Origin: Thaumasiovibrio sp047250365
GTDB lineage: Bacteria > Pseudomonadota > Gammaproteobacteria > Enterobacterales > Vibrionaceae
Reading direction: 5' to 3'
Length of the DNA: 64,000 nucleotides
Assembly: GCF_047250365.1 (NCBI RefSeq)
Contig: NZ_JBLBVL010000013.1
Location: forward strand, 1 to 64,000
Each line of letters opens with the position of its first letter. Position 1 is the stretch's first letter. A model generated the notes under the pieces. The model saw only the letters and a list, made by a program, of their open reading frames with translations. It searched no databases and was not told where the DNA came from. Positions 25,153-33,767 of the stretch are shown here, in pieces. Both the position numbers and the translations under genes were made by a program.

Positions 25153-26199
25153 TTATTTTATGGGTAGAAACAGGGTGAAGCGGGTCTGGCCAGGCCAGCT
25201 TTCGACCTCTATTTTTCCTTTGTGTTGATCAATGAGGGTTTGAGCAATAGAGAGCCCTAAGCCCGTCCCGCCTTGGCGTCCGGTTACCATGGGGTAGAAC
25301 AACGTATCTTGGATATCTGCAGGAACGCCTGGGCCGTTATCAATGATCTCAATTTTGGCAGCGATGCGATAACGTATTCCGTGAATCGTCGTTTGGTGAT
25401 CGGTGCGGGTTTTTAAGGTGATGGTGCCACCTTGTTCAGCGAGAGCCAATGCCGCGTTGCTCACTATATTTAATAAGGCTTGCTCAATTTGATCACTGTC
25501 CATTTCAAAATCAGGCAAACTCGGGTCATAGTCGCGCTCAAACTGGATGCTCTGGCCAGCTTCAAGCGCGACCAGTTGGCGCACTTTCTCAAGTACTTGA
25601 TGGATATTGTGGTGTGAACGAACGCCTGGGCGCTGGGGGCCGAGCAGGCGGTCGACCAATGAACGCAGTCGGTCGGCCTGTTCAACAATAATTTGGGTGT
25701 ATTCTTTTAACTCAGGCTCGGGCAGCATTTTTTCCAGTAACTGCGCGGCCCCACGGAGGCCGCCAAGAGGATTTTTTATTTCATGTGCTAGTCCGCGAAC
25801 CAGCTCTTTGGCAGCTTGTTGTTGAGCTTGTTGGGTTAACTCTTGGCTCAGCTTGCGTTGTTTAATTACGGGTCTCAGCTCCAGCAATATCATGAGTTTC
25901 TTTTGCCATGAAATAGGGGATGCGTGCAGCTCTGCCGTGGTGTGCACCCCCTCAATAACAAAGGTGACATCGCTATCAGAGAGGCTTTTACCCGATGAGA
26001 GCGTCTCTTCTATAAGGCTGATATCCAGCGACGAGTGTTGTAGTAGGTGGCGAAAATTATGCCCTTGCATGCGACGCTGACTCAACGAAAACAGTTGTTC
26101 ACATGCCGCGTTTACAAAGTAGATATCAAGCTTATCATCCAGCAATATGATTGCCGTGGCTTGATTATTCAAAATAGTCTGTGTCAGTTCCATTGTCAC
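25153..26199 (-). CDS. glnL: nitrogen regulation sensor kinase/phosphatase GlnL (NtrB)
   Basis: Soluble histidine kinase controlled by PII that phosphorylates GlnG when nitrogen is short. The 348 aa protein has an N-terminal PAS domain, the H-box GLAHEIKNPLGGLRGAA (His near residue 140), the N-box and the ATP-lid TGLGLSIAQTLI near 315. The start is a GTG at 26199: GAGGAG (26207-26212) sits 7 nt before it but 13 nt before the alternative ATG at 26193. A perfect NtrC site lies just upstream, so autoregulation is likely. Confidence 0.96.
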   Translation of the reverse strand: MTMELTQTILNNQATAIILLDDKLDIYFVNAACEQLFSLSQRRMQGHNFRHLLQHSSLDISLIEETLSSGKSLSDSDVTFVIEGVHTTAELHASPISWQKKLMILLELRPVIKQRKLSQELTQQAQQQAAKELVRGLAHEIKNPLGGLRGAAQLLEKMLPEPELKEYTQIIVEQADRLRSLVDRLLGPQRPGVRSHHNIHQVLEKVRQLVALEAGQSIQFERDYDPSLPDFEMDSDQIEQALLNIVSNAALALAEQGGTITLKTRTDHQTTIHGIRYRIAAKIEIIDNGPGVPADIQDTLFYPMVTGRQGGTGLGLSIAQTLIDQHKGKIEVESWPGQTRFTLFLPIK

Positions 26200-26218
26200 C
26201 CAGTCGCTCCTCTAACAA

Positions 26219-26235
26219 TGCACCAATATGGTGCA
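26219..26235. promoter_or_regulatory. NtrC binding site upstream of glnL
   Basis: TGCACCAATATGGTGCA is a perfect 17-bp NtrC palindrome, TGCACC-N5-GGTGCA. It lies 20 nt before the glnL start and directly before its ribosome-binding site, as at the E. coli glnL promoter where NtrC represses. Confidence 0.88.
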
Positions 26236-26270
26236 TTTAGTGTAGCGTGGATGTGACCGACAGGGGAGCG

Positions 26271-26885
26271 TTATTTCAGCTGTTTGGCTGGTGGGTCGCC
26301 TAGTTTAGGGACTGCTGGCGTTTGTAGCTTCGCTGTGCGGTGCAGATACACGGTTACAGAAGGAGAGGATGCAATTATCTTGCCGTCTTTCAGTAGTTTG
26401 ACATGCGCTTGGTATGCGCCGCGATCTATGTTGGTCACGAGCCATTGCAGTTGGTTCGATGGCGCACCAAATGGGCGATCATCAAGGTACAATTGTAGCT
26501 GGTAAGGTGGCACCAATGGAGCGTCCGTGGCTGCATTGATCATGATATCACCGAGGGCATTGCGCACCGTTTGCTCGTTGACGGGATTAATCAGTAAAAC
26601 AGACGATGGTGGTGGCTGCTTTAGGACGGGCTCGGATTTTATTGTATCGACAATATCGTGGTCCTTGCTGACCTGCAGTGATGCTGGTGGTGTTTCGCTA
26701 ATACGAGGAGCGATATAGTTGCGTTGCTTAAATTCACCGTTTTCCGGGGGGGTGTCTGAAAAGACAATCTGCCCATTACTATCAAGCCAGCTATACACCG
26801 TTGTGGCTGATACAAGCGCGCTATAAGTGGTGAAAACCAAGCACAGAACAGTGAACATCGAGCGTAACGTCAACCGCATATTCAT
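26271..26885 (-). CDS. DUF4124-domain secreted/periplasmic protein
   Basis: A 204 aa protein with an N-terminal signal peptide (hydrophobic stretch about residues 8-25, cleavage near VSA) followed by the DUF4124 signature TVYSWLDSNGQIVFSDTPP and a C-terminal beta-rich region resembling an immunoglobulin-like fold (QLYLDDRPFGAPSNQLQW). Function unknown. It lies between glnA and glnL on the same strand. I chose the ATG at 26885, directly before the signal peptide; two codons later is equally possible. The frame upstream of that overlaps the glnA terminator. Confidence 0.78.
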   Translation of the reverse strand: MNMRLTLRSMFTVLCLVFTTYSALVSATTVYSWLDSNGQIVFSDTPPENGEFKQRNYIAPRISETPPASLQVSKDHDIVDTIKSEPVLKQPPPSSVLLINPVNEQTVRNALGDIMINAATDAPLVPPYQLQLYLDDRPFGAPSNQLQWLVTNIDRGAYQAHVKLLKDGKIIASSPSVTVYLHRTAKLQTPAVPKLGDPPAKQLK

Positions 26886-26942
26886 AACCAATAGAGCGAA
26901 AAATGGACAATAAACGGTCATAGTACTGATTGAAAAATGAAA

Positions 26943-26978
26943 TGGAAAAAAAAACGGCTCACCTGCGAGGTGAGCCGT
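26943..26978 (-). terminator. rho-independent terminator of glnA
   Basis: A perfect 11-bp stem ACGGCTCACCT/AGGTGAGCCGT (26954-26964 and 26968-26978), loop GCG, followed on the minus strand by T8. It largely separates glnA transcription from the DUF4124-glnL-glnG genes. Confidence 0.92.
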
Positions 26979-27007
26979 AAACAATTTTTTCTGTTTCAGG
27001 CTGTTAC

Positions 27008-28417
27008 TTAAACTGAGTAGTACAGTTCAAATTCCAGAGGGTGCGTCGTTGAATTCACTTTCGCGACATCTTCAGACTTAAGCTCGATGTAAGAGTTGAT
27101 GAAGTCGTCAGAGAATACGCCGCCAGTGGTTAGGAACTCACGATCTTCGTCTAGCGCTTGTAGTGCACCTTGTAGAGACTCTGCAACGGTTGGGATCTCT
27201 GCTGCTTCTTCTGCAGGCAGGTCATATAGGTCTTTGTCCATCGCTTCGCCTGGGTGGATCTTGTTCTTAATTCCGTCAAGACCAGCCATTAGCATGGCAG
27301 CGAATGCCAAGTATGGGTTCGCGGCTGGATCGCCGAAACGTACTTCGATGCGACGTGCTTTCGGGCTAGGAACAACCGGAATACGGATAGACGCTGAGCG
27401 GTTACGTGCCGAGTAAGCCAACATAACTGGTGCTTCAAAACCAGGAACCAAACGCTTGTATGAGTTAGTTGCTGGGTTAGCAAAGGCATTAATGGCGCGT
27501 GCGTGCTTGATGATACCACCAATGTAGTACAGCGCCATTTCAGACAGGCCACCATACTTGTCACCGGCAAAGAGGTTTTGACCATCTTTAGCCAGTGACA
27601 TGTGAACGTGCATACCACTACCATTATCACCAACCAGTGGCTTAGGCATAAAGGTGGCTGTTTTACCAAAGGCATGAGCAACGTTGTGAACAACGTACTT
27701 ATAAATTTGGATTTCATCCGCTTTGGTGGTTAGCGTGTTAAAGCGCGTAGCGATTTCGTTCTGACCCGCTGTTGCTACTTCATGGTGGTGCGCTTCAACC
27801 ACTAAGCCCATCTCTTCCATGATTAAACACATTGCAGAACGGATGTCTTGTGATGAATCAACTGGTGCGACTGGGAAATAACCGCCTTTCACACCAGGAC
27901 GGTGGCCTTTGTTACCGCCTTCGAAATCACTGCCAGTATTCCATGCTGCTTCAACGTCATCAATTTTGAAGAATGAACCCGACATGTCGGTCGCAAACTT
28001 TACGTCATCAAAGAGGAAGAACTCAGGCTCAGGACCGACAAGAACAGTATCAGCCAGGCCGCTGGCACGCATGTAGTCTTCTGCGCGGTGAGCAATCGAG
28101 CGAGGATCGCGGTCGTAGCCTTGCATGGTTGCAGGCTCAAGAATGTCACAACGTATATTTAGTGTTGATTCTTCTGTGAATGGGTCAAGTACGGCAGACG
28201 ATGCATCTGGCATCATGACCATGTCAGATTCATTGATGCCTTTCCAACCAGCTACCGAAGAGCCGTCAAACATTTTGCCATCTTCAAAGAAGTCAGCATC
28301 AATTTGGTGCGCAGGAATTGAGATGTGTTGCTCTTTACCCTTAGTATCGGTAAAGCGTAGGTCAACGAACTTAACTTCGTTTTCCTGAATCATAGCGAGT
28401 ACGTTTTCGACTGACAT
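27008..28417 (-). CDS. glnA: glutamine synthetase type I
   Basis: Ammonium-assimilating enzyme, 469 aa, dodecameric GSI-beta type. Visible motifs: FFEDGKMFDGSSVAGW (N-terminal latch region), the active-site segments GPEPEFFLFDD, HHHEVATAGQNEI and NGSGMHVHMS, and the adenylylation tyrosine in DLYDLPAEE near residue 398. Regulation is expected by NtrC at a sigma54 promoter (both seen upstream) and by adenylylation. Confidence 0.98.
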   Translation of the reverse strand: MSVENVLAMIQENEVKFVDLRFTDTKGKEQHISIPAHQIDADFFEDGKMFDGSSVAGWKGINESDMVMMPDASSAVLDPFTEESTLNIRCDILEPATMQGYDRDPRSIAHRAEDYMRASGLADTVLVGPEPEFFLFDDVKFATDMSGSFFKIDDVEAAWNTGSDFEGGNKGHRPGVKGGYFPVAPVDSSQDIRSAMCLIMEEMGLVVEAHHHEVATAGQNEIATRFNTLTTKADEIQIYKYVVHNVAHAFGKTATFMPKPLVGDNGSGMHVHMSLAKDGQNLFAGDKYGGLSEMALYYIGGIIKHARAINAFANPATNSYKRLVPGFEAPVMLAYSARNRSASIRIPVVPSPKARRIEVRFGDPAANPYLAFAAMLMAGLDGIKNKIHPGEAMDKDLYDLPAEEAAEIPTVAESLQGALQALDEDREFLTTGGVFSDDFINSYIELKSEDVAKVNSTTHPLEFELYYSV

Positions 28418-28490
28418 GGTGAATAACCTCCGGTGTTAGTTTGGCAAACAAGGCGCAAAACAAAGCGTAATTTTACTTACTAGCTACAAT

Positions 28491-28506
28491 GCTATTATCG
28501 TGCCAA
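28491..28506 (-). promoter_or_regulatory. sigma54 promoter of glnA
   Basis: On the minus strand TTGGCAC, 5 nt, TAGC matches the sigma54 pattern TGGCAC-N5-TTGC with the invariant GG at -24 and GC at -12. Predicted transcription start near 28479, about 60 nt before the glnA ATG. Confidence 0.85.
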
Positions 28507-28566
28507 GTTTATCTTCCTTGAAATATACCGAATTAGTGCATTAAGTGGTCATTAATTGTCGTTCGC

Positions 28567-28583
28567 AGCACCAATGTGGTGCA
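28567..28583. promoter_or_regulatory. NtrC enhancer site upstream of glnA
   Basis: AGCACCAATGTGGTGCA matches the NtrC palindrome at 16 of 17 positions (GCACC-N5-GGTGC intact). It is centred about 95 nt upstream of the predicted sigma54 start, a normal enhancer distance. A degenerate half-site GGTGCA at 28599-28604 may be a second, weaker site. Confidence 0.85.
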
Positions 28584-28747
28584 ACAGTGGATCTTAATGG
28601 TGCAGATGCCTTATTCGGGTGCGTCTATATTCAGGACCCTAAGCGTGGATTTGTCAATTAGTGATAGCGAAAAAGTGCCTAAATAATTGGTTTATAGTGC
28701 TCGGATACCTTCAATACAGCCCTAATTCGTAAAAAAAGTGCATTTGC

Positions 28748-28763
28748 GGTGACATAAATCACA
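28748..28763. promoter_or_regulatory. CRP-like site between glnA and typA
   Basis: GGTGACATAAATCACA matches TGTGA-N6-TCACA with one mismatch. It could serve a second glnA promoter, as CRP does in E. coli, or typA, whose start is 114 nt away. An extended -10-like TGTTAGATT (28790-28798) lies on the typA side. Confidence 0.5.
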
Positions 28764-28876
28764 TCTTTGATTGGTTTTGGCGTAAAATCTGTTAGATTAT
28801 GAGCCGTTTTTTTAACCACAGTAGTTGTGTTGCCGACATCGGTGGCCGCTGCATGTTCTGAGTGAATGTGAAATCC

Positions 28877-30706
28877 ATGTCTAATCAACAGATCGATAAA
28901 TTAAGAAATATCGCAATTATTGCGCACGTTGACCACGGTAAAACCACCCTGGTCGATAAACTGCTTCAGCAGTCTGGCACGTTAGAATCTCGCGGCGAGA
29001 CCGAAGAGCGCGTGATGGACTCGAATGATATCGAGAAAGAGCGTGGTATTACCATTCTTGCGAAGAACACAGCGATTAATTGGAATGATTACCGTATCAA
29101 TATCGTAGATACCCCAGGACACGCCGATTTTGGTGGTGAAGTTGAGCGTATCATGTCGATGGTTGATTCTGTATTGCTAATCGTTGATGCCGTTGATGGC
29201 CCAATGCCACAAACGCGCTTCGTTACGCAAAAAGCGTTTGCCTATGGCCTTAAGCCGATTGTTGTTATCAACAAAATTGACCGTCCAGGCGCGCGTCCTG
29301 AGTGGGTAATGGATCAAGTCTTTGACCTATTCGACAACTTAGGTGCCACGGATGAGCAGCTAGACTTCACCGTCGTTTACGCATCAGCGCTAAACGGCTG
29401 GGCGACAATGGAAGAAGGCGAAGTTGGCGAGAACATGGAACCATTGTTCCAAGCGGTTGTAGATACTGTTGACGCGCCTGACGTTGATGTTGACGGTGCC
29501 TTGCAGATGCAAGTCTCTCAACTTGACTACAGCTCTTACGTTGGCGTTATCGGCGTTGCACGTATTACGCGTGGTACGGTTAAGCCAAACCAACAAGTGA
29601 CTATCGTTGGTGCTGACGGTAAGAAGCGTAACGGTAAAGTGGGTACGGTTCTTGGCTACCTAGGTCTTGAGCGTCATGAAGTCGAAGAAGCGAAAGCGGG
29701 CGACATCATTGCTATCACTGGTCTTGGCGAGCTTAAAATCTCTGACACTATCTGTGATGTTAACGAAGTTGAAGTGATGCCAGCCCTATCTGTTGATGAA
29801 CCAACAGTCACCATGACGTTCCAAGTAAACACCTCTCCGTTTGCAGGTAAAGAAGGTAAATTCGTTACTTCACGTAACATCCTTGAGCGTCTACAAAAAG
29901 AGCTAGTACATAACGTTGCACTGCGCGTAGAAGAGACGGATAACCCAGATCGTTTCCGTGTTTCAGGTCGTGGTGAACTTCACCTTTCTATCCTGATTGA
30001 AAACATGCGTCGTGAAGGTTTCGAGCTAGCAGTATCGCGCCCAGAAGTTATCATCAAAGAAGAAGATGGTCAGCTAATGGAACCGTACGAAACGGTTACC
30101 ATCGATGTGCTAGAAGAGCACCAAGGTGGCATCATGGAGAACATCGGCCTCCGTAAAGGTGAGCTGACAGATATGTCTCCAGATGGTAAAGGCCGCGTAC
30201 GTATGGACTTTATGATGCCTTCTCGTGGTCTCATCGGTTTCCAAACTGAATTCCTAACATTGACGTCTGGTTCTGGTCTTATGTACCACACGTTTGATCA
30301 CTACGGTCCACACAAAGGTGGCGTAATTGGTCAACGTAACAACGGCGTTCTTATTTCAAATGCTACCGGTAAAGCACTGACATACGCACTGTTCAACTTA
30401 CAAGAGCGTGGTCGCCTGTTTGCTGAGCACGCAGATGAAGTTTATGAAGGTCAAATCATCGGTATTCATAACCGTGCCAATGACCTAACAGTTAACTGTC
30501 TGAAAGGTAAGCAGCTAACTAACGTTCGTGCATCGGGTACCGATGAAGCACAGGTACTGTCGCCACCAATTAAGCACACGCTTGAGCAAGCGCTAGAATT
30601 TATCGATGAAGATGAACTAGTTGAAGTAACGCCAGAGAGCATCCGTATTCGTAAGAAACTTCTTACTGAAACGGATCGTAAGCGTGCAGGTCGTGCAGCG
30701 AAGTAA
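28877..30706 (+). CDS. typA: translational GTPase TypA/BipA
   Basis: Ribosome-binding GTPase of the EF-G/LepA class involved in stress and low-temperature ribosome assembly. The protein has 609 aa with G1 AHVDHGKT, G2 region ERGITI, G3 DTPGHADF and G4 NKID, then the beta-barrel, EF-G-like and TypA-specific C-terminal domains. I chose the ATG at 28877 because the family starts just before the IDKLRNIAII segment; a GTG 15 nt upstream is in frame. Codon use is strongly biased to common codons, as for highly expressed genes. Confidence 0.97.
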   Translation: MSNQQIDKLRNIAIIAHVDHGKTTLVDKLLQQSGTLESRGETEERVMDSNDIEKERGITILAKNTAINWNDYRINIVDTPGHADFGGEVERIMSMVDSVLLIVDAVDGPMPQTRFVTQKAFAYGLKPIVVINKIDRPGARPEWVMDQVFDLFDNLGATDEQLDFTVVYASALNGWATMEEGEVGENMEPLFQAVVDTVDAPDVDVDGALQMQVSQLDYSSYVGVIGVARITRGTVKPNQQVTIVGADGKKRNGKVGTVLGYLGLERHEVEEAKAGDIIAITGLGELKISDTICDVNEVEVMPALSVDEPTVTMTFQVNTSPFAGKEGKFVTSRNILERLQKELVHNVALRVEETDNPDRFRVSGRGELHLSILIENMRREGFELAVSRPEVIIKEEDGQLMEPYETVTIDVLEEHQGGIMENIGLRKGELTDMSPDGKGRVRMDFMMPSRGLIGFQTEFLTLTSGSGLMYHTFDHYGPHKGGVIGQRNNGVLISNATGKALTYALFNLQERGRLFAEHADEVYEGQIIGIHNRANDLTVNCLKGKQLTNVRASGTDEAQVLSPPIKHTLEQALEFIDEDELVEVTPESIRIRKKLLTETDRKRAGRAAK

Positions 30707-30734
30707 TTCAGTCGCATGCTATTAGCGATGATGA

Positions 30735-30763
30735 ATAAAAAACCGCCATTTGGCGGTTTTTTT
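30735..30763. terminator. bidirectional terminator between typA and the DUF2959 gene
   Basis: AACCGCCA (30741-30748) pairs with TGGCGGTT (30751-30758), flanked by A6 and T7, between convergent genes. Confidence 0.85.
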
Positions 30764-30766
30764 ATG

Positions 30767-31402
30767 CTACTTCAAACCATCAATAAAGGCATTCGATTCA
30801 TCTATTGCTGTGCGCATCTTCATAATGGCTAACTCGATATCGCGTTCTAGCGCAGAAAACTCACTTTCGAGCGCCCCAACAGCTTGCGCATTGAGGTTAT
30901 GTTTTAAATAGAGTGTGTTATCTAACAATGTGACTAAAATTGGGCTCATACTCTGCTCTGCTTGTCGCATGGCATTAAGCATCTTCGTGTAGTTGCGCTC
31001 GGTCTGTTTAAGCTTGTGCTCGCTCTCTTGGCGTAGCGTGCTGTTACTGTAGAGTGACAGCTCTTCACTCCACTCATTGAAGAGTGCGTCAGCCACATCT
31101 TCAATCGCATCGATACGCTTACTGACCTCATCCGCAGCCTCAACGCTTTCCTCATACTGGTTATTGATGCGCTTATACATCGTTTCAAGATCTCCACCAT
31201 CAGAGTCAGTAAACGCCTGCAGGGCTTCGAGTGCACTGTTAAACTGCTGCTGTGCATCCGTTTGGGCCTCGTTTGCGGCTTCGACGCGGTCGACCATAAT
31301 TTCGCGTTTATGGATACCGACTTGCTCCATGGCGGAGTAATACGTTGACTCACAACCAGTGAGTAAAATAAGTGGTAAGAGAATCCCTGTCAGTAATCGC
31401 AT
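30767..31402 (-). CDS. DUF2959-family lipoprotein
   Basis: A 211 aa lipoprotein: signal MRLLTGILLPLILLTGC with the lipobox cysteine at 17, followed by a mostly alpha-helical, Glu/Gln-rich domain with coiled-coil character (VDRVEAANEAQTDAQQQF onward). Function unknown; the family occurs in marine gamma-proteobacteria. Convergent with typA. Confidence 0.83.
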   Translation of the reverse strand: MRLLTGILLPLILLTGCESTYYSAMEQVGIHKREIMVDRVEAANEAQTDAQQQFNSALEALQAFTDSDGGDLETMYKRINNQYEESVEAADEVSKRIDAIEDVADALFNEWSEELSLYSNSTLRQESEHKLKQTERNYTKMLNAMRQAEQSMSPILVTLLDNTLYLKHNLNAQAVGALESEFSALERDIELAIMKMRTAIDESNAFIDGLK

Positions 31403-31464
31403 ATCGACATCCTGTTTGTTAACATAATGGTGACAATATAGTTGGAAGGAATGGGTTCCGCAAT

Positions 31465-32385
31465 ATGGCTATTTATCTGTTTATGAAACAGTTGTGTGCT
31501 TCATTTATGCAATTTGTACGTTATTTGCTTACTCGAATAGTGCATGATCGCTTAACCGTCACCGCAGGATCGTTAGCTTATGTCACGTTATTGTCCCTGG
31601 TACCTTGCTTAACGGTCATACTCACGGTCTTTTCTTCATTTCCAGCTTTTTCTGATTTCTCTATTTTGATTCAAGATTTTGTTATTGAACATTTCGTGCC
31701 AGCTGCTGGCCAAGTTGTTAAAGAGTATCTTAATCAGTTTACCGCCAATGCAGGCCGAATGACGGCGGTGGGGCTGTTAGCCTTACTGGTGGTCGCTATG
31801 CTCTTGATCTCGGCCATTGATCGGGCGTTGAATTACATTTTTCGTGTCGAGAGTAAACGGCGCCGTGCGATCTCCTTTTCTATCTACTGGATGATTTTGA
31901 CGCTGGGGCCTATTTTGGTGGGGAGTAGCTTAACTATTAGCACTTACCTCGGCTCTCTCACGCTTATCGGCAGTGAACTGGCGACAGGTGCATTGCAGCG
32001 TACATTACGCTTACTGCCAGCTTTGATGTCGATGGCGGCTTTTGTCGGGCTATACTTGTTGGTACCGAATCGCAAAGTGATATTTATGCATGCCTTGAGC
32101 GGTGGTGTGGTAGCAACACTGCTGTTTGAGATTAGCAAAAAGGGCTTTGCGCTTTATCTGAGTTACTTTCCTACTTATCAGGTCATTTATGGGGCATTGG
32201 CGGCAGTGCCTATTTTGTTTGTCTGGGTTTACCTTAGCTGGTGTGTGGTACTGCTCGGAGCCGAGTTAACGGCGGCGCTGGGTGAGCCGTGGCGAGGATT
32301 GCAAGACGAGAAACAACCTGCGATGATCACCACTGATGAAGTAAAGGAAAAACAAAATGATAGCGTTGATTCAGCGGGTAAGTGA
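31465..32385 (+). CDS. yihY: YihY/BrkB-family inner-membrane protein
   Basis: A 306 aa protein with about six membrane helices and the family opening RLTVTAGSLAYVTLLSLVP, plus the late segment YQVIYGALAAVPILFVWVYLSW. Once annotated as ribonuclease BN, an assignment now rejected; function still unclear. It overlaps the dtd start by 29 nt, the same order as E. coli yihY-dtd-yiiD. A start seven codons further on is possible. Confidence 0.92.
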   Translation: MAIYLFMKQLCASFMQFVRYLLTRIVHDRLTVTAGSLAYVTLLSLVPCLTVILTVFSSFPAFSDFSILIQDFVIEHFVPAAGQVVKEYLNQFTANAGRMTAVGLLALLVVAMLLISAIDRALNYIFRVESKRRRAISFSIYWMILTLGPILVGSSLTISTYLGSLTLIGSELATGALQRTLRLLPALMSMAAFVGLYLLVPNRKVIFMHALSGGVVATLLFEISKKGFALYLSYFPTYQVIYGALAAVPILFVWVYLSWCVVLLGAELTAALGEPWRGLQDEKQPAMITTDEVKEKQNDSVDSAGK

Positions 32386-32794
32386 AGCCAGTGTAACAGT
32401 GGACGGGCAAGTGATTGGTGAAATTGGTTATGGCCTGTTAGTTCTGCTTGGCGTTGAACAAGGGGATGATGACGCCAAAGCGAAACGCTTGCGTGATCGG
32501 GTATTGGGTTACCGCATTTTTGAAGATGATGCCGGGAAGATGAACTTGAATGTGCAGCAAGCCGGAGGTGAGGTGTTAGTTGTCTCTCAATTTACGTTGG
32601 CGGCAGACACCAAAAAAGGGATGCGACCGGGCTTTTCTTATGGTGCCGATCCAATGGAGGCACAACGCCTGTATGACGTGTTTAGTCAGTATTGCCGCGA
32701 TAGCGGTATCGGCGTGGCAACGGGACAATTTGCCGCAGATATGAAAGTGGGTCTTGTTAATGATGGCCCCGTGACATTTTGGCTACAAGTGTAA
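32357..32794 (+). CDS. dtd: D-aminoacyl-tRNA deacylase
   Basis: Removes D-amino acids (and glycine from tRNA-Ala) mischarged on tRNA. The 145 aa protein has the two signature motifs, SQFTLAADTKKGMRPGFSYGA (catalytic region, near 77) and the cross-subunit Gly-cisPro segment VNDGPVTFWLQ at the C terminus. Starts inside yihY. Confidence 0.97.
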   Translation: MIALIQRVSEASVTVDGQVIGEIGYGLLVLLGVEQGDDDAKAKRLRDRVLGYRIFEDDAGKMNLNVQQAGGEVLVVSQFTLAADTKKGMRPGFSYGADPMEAQRLYDVFSQYCRDSGIGVATGQFAADMKVGLVNDGPVTFWLQV

Positions 32795-32852
32795 GGCTCC
32801 AACCTTGCCACACTTAGCTGACATGGAATAATGATTTGCATTGAGGGATACG

Positions 32853-33767
32853 ATGTTTCGATTAGTGGCGCCAGAATCAGAACAGCAGTTAGCGAGCTAT
32901 TACGCGTTTCGCTGGAAAATGTTGCGTGAGCCATGGAATATGCCGCAAGGATCTGAGCGCGATGCTTACGACCTCGGCAGCTACCATCGGATGATTATCG
33001 ATGGCGACAATAATGTCGTCGCCATTGGGCGTCTCTATCTCACGCCGGATAATGATGGGCAGATCCGCTATATGGCGGTGCATCCCGATTACCGCCAGAA
33101 GGGGATGGGAACCTTGGTATTAATGGCATTGGAGTCGCTTGCTTGCCAAGAGGGAGCCAAGCGCTTGGTGTGTAATGCCCGAGAGGATGCCATCCCGTTC
33201 TATGTACGCAATGGCTTTGCCAATCAGGGAGAGCTGAGTGATGAGCGCGGGCCAGTGCGCCATCAACAGATGCTCAAAGCACTGCAAGAGCACCATGAAG
33301 TTGCTAGGCATCCAGAGTGGTGTGCCGAATTGCAGCAGCACTGGAATCAACAGATTCCGATCAGTGAGAAGATGGGCTTGAAGATCAACCAGTATACCGG
33401 GTACCGTTTTGAAGTCGGTGCGCTGCTGAATGCCAATTTGAATCCGCAGGGCATGATGTTCGCAGGGAGCATCTTCAGTATGGCAACACTAGCGGGTTGG
33501 GGCTTTATGTGGATGCTGATGAAAGAACGAGGCCTGAGTGGCGAGATCATGCTGGTGGATAGCCATATTCGTTATCATCAATCTGTCTCTGAGCGTCCTC
33601 GTGCAGTGGTTAGTCTCGATAATATGAGTGGCGATCTTGATCGTTTAGAGCGCGGACGCAAAGTAAGGGTTAACCTCAACGTGACTGTTTTTAGTGCCGA
33701 TGAGATTGTTACCCGTTTTAGCGGTGATTATTTGATTGTGCCAAATACAGCCGAGGTTGATCGCTAA
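32853..33767 (+). CDS. yiiD: bifunctional GNAT acetyltransferase / hotdog-fold protein YiiD (MadA-like)
   Basis: A 304 aa fusion: an N-terminal GNAT domain (RYMAVHPDYRQKGMGTLVL acetyl-CoA loop, about 70-90) and a C-terminal hotdog thioesterase-like domain (NPQGMMFAGSIFSMATLAGWG, about 200-220). As I recall, E. coli YiiD has been reported to be a malonyl-ACP decarboxylase that starts fatty acid synthesis (named MadA); that function is transferred by family and synteny. I chose the ATG at 32853 because GAGGGA lies just upstream. It overlaps the convergent AsmA gene by 4 nt. Confidence 0.88.
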   Translation: MFRLVAPESEQQLASYYAFRWKMLREPWNMPQGSERDAYDLGSYHRMIIDGDNNVVAIGRLYLTPDNDGQIRYMAVHPDYRQKGMGTLVLMALESLACQEGAKRLVCNAREDAIPFYVRNGFANQGELSDERGPVRHQQMLKALQEHHEVARHPEWCAELQQHWNQQIPISEKMGLKINQYTGYRFEVGALLNANLNPQGMMFAGSIFSMATLAGWGFMWMLMKERGLSGEIMLVDSHIRYHQSVSERPRAVVSLDNMSGDLDRLERGRKVRVNLNVTVFSADEIVTRFSGDYLIVPNTAEVDR

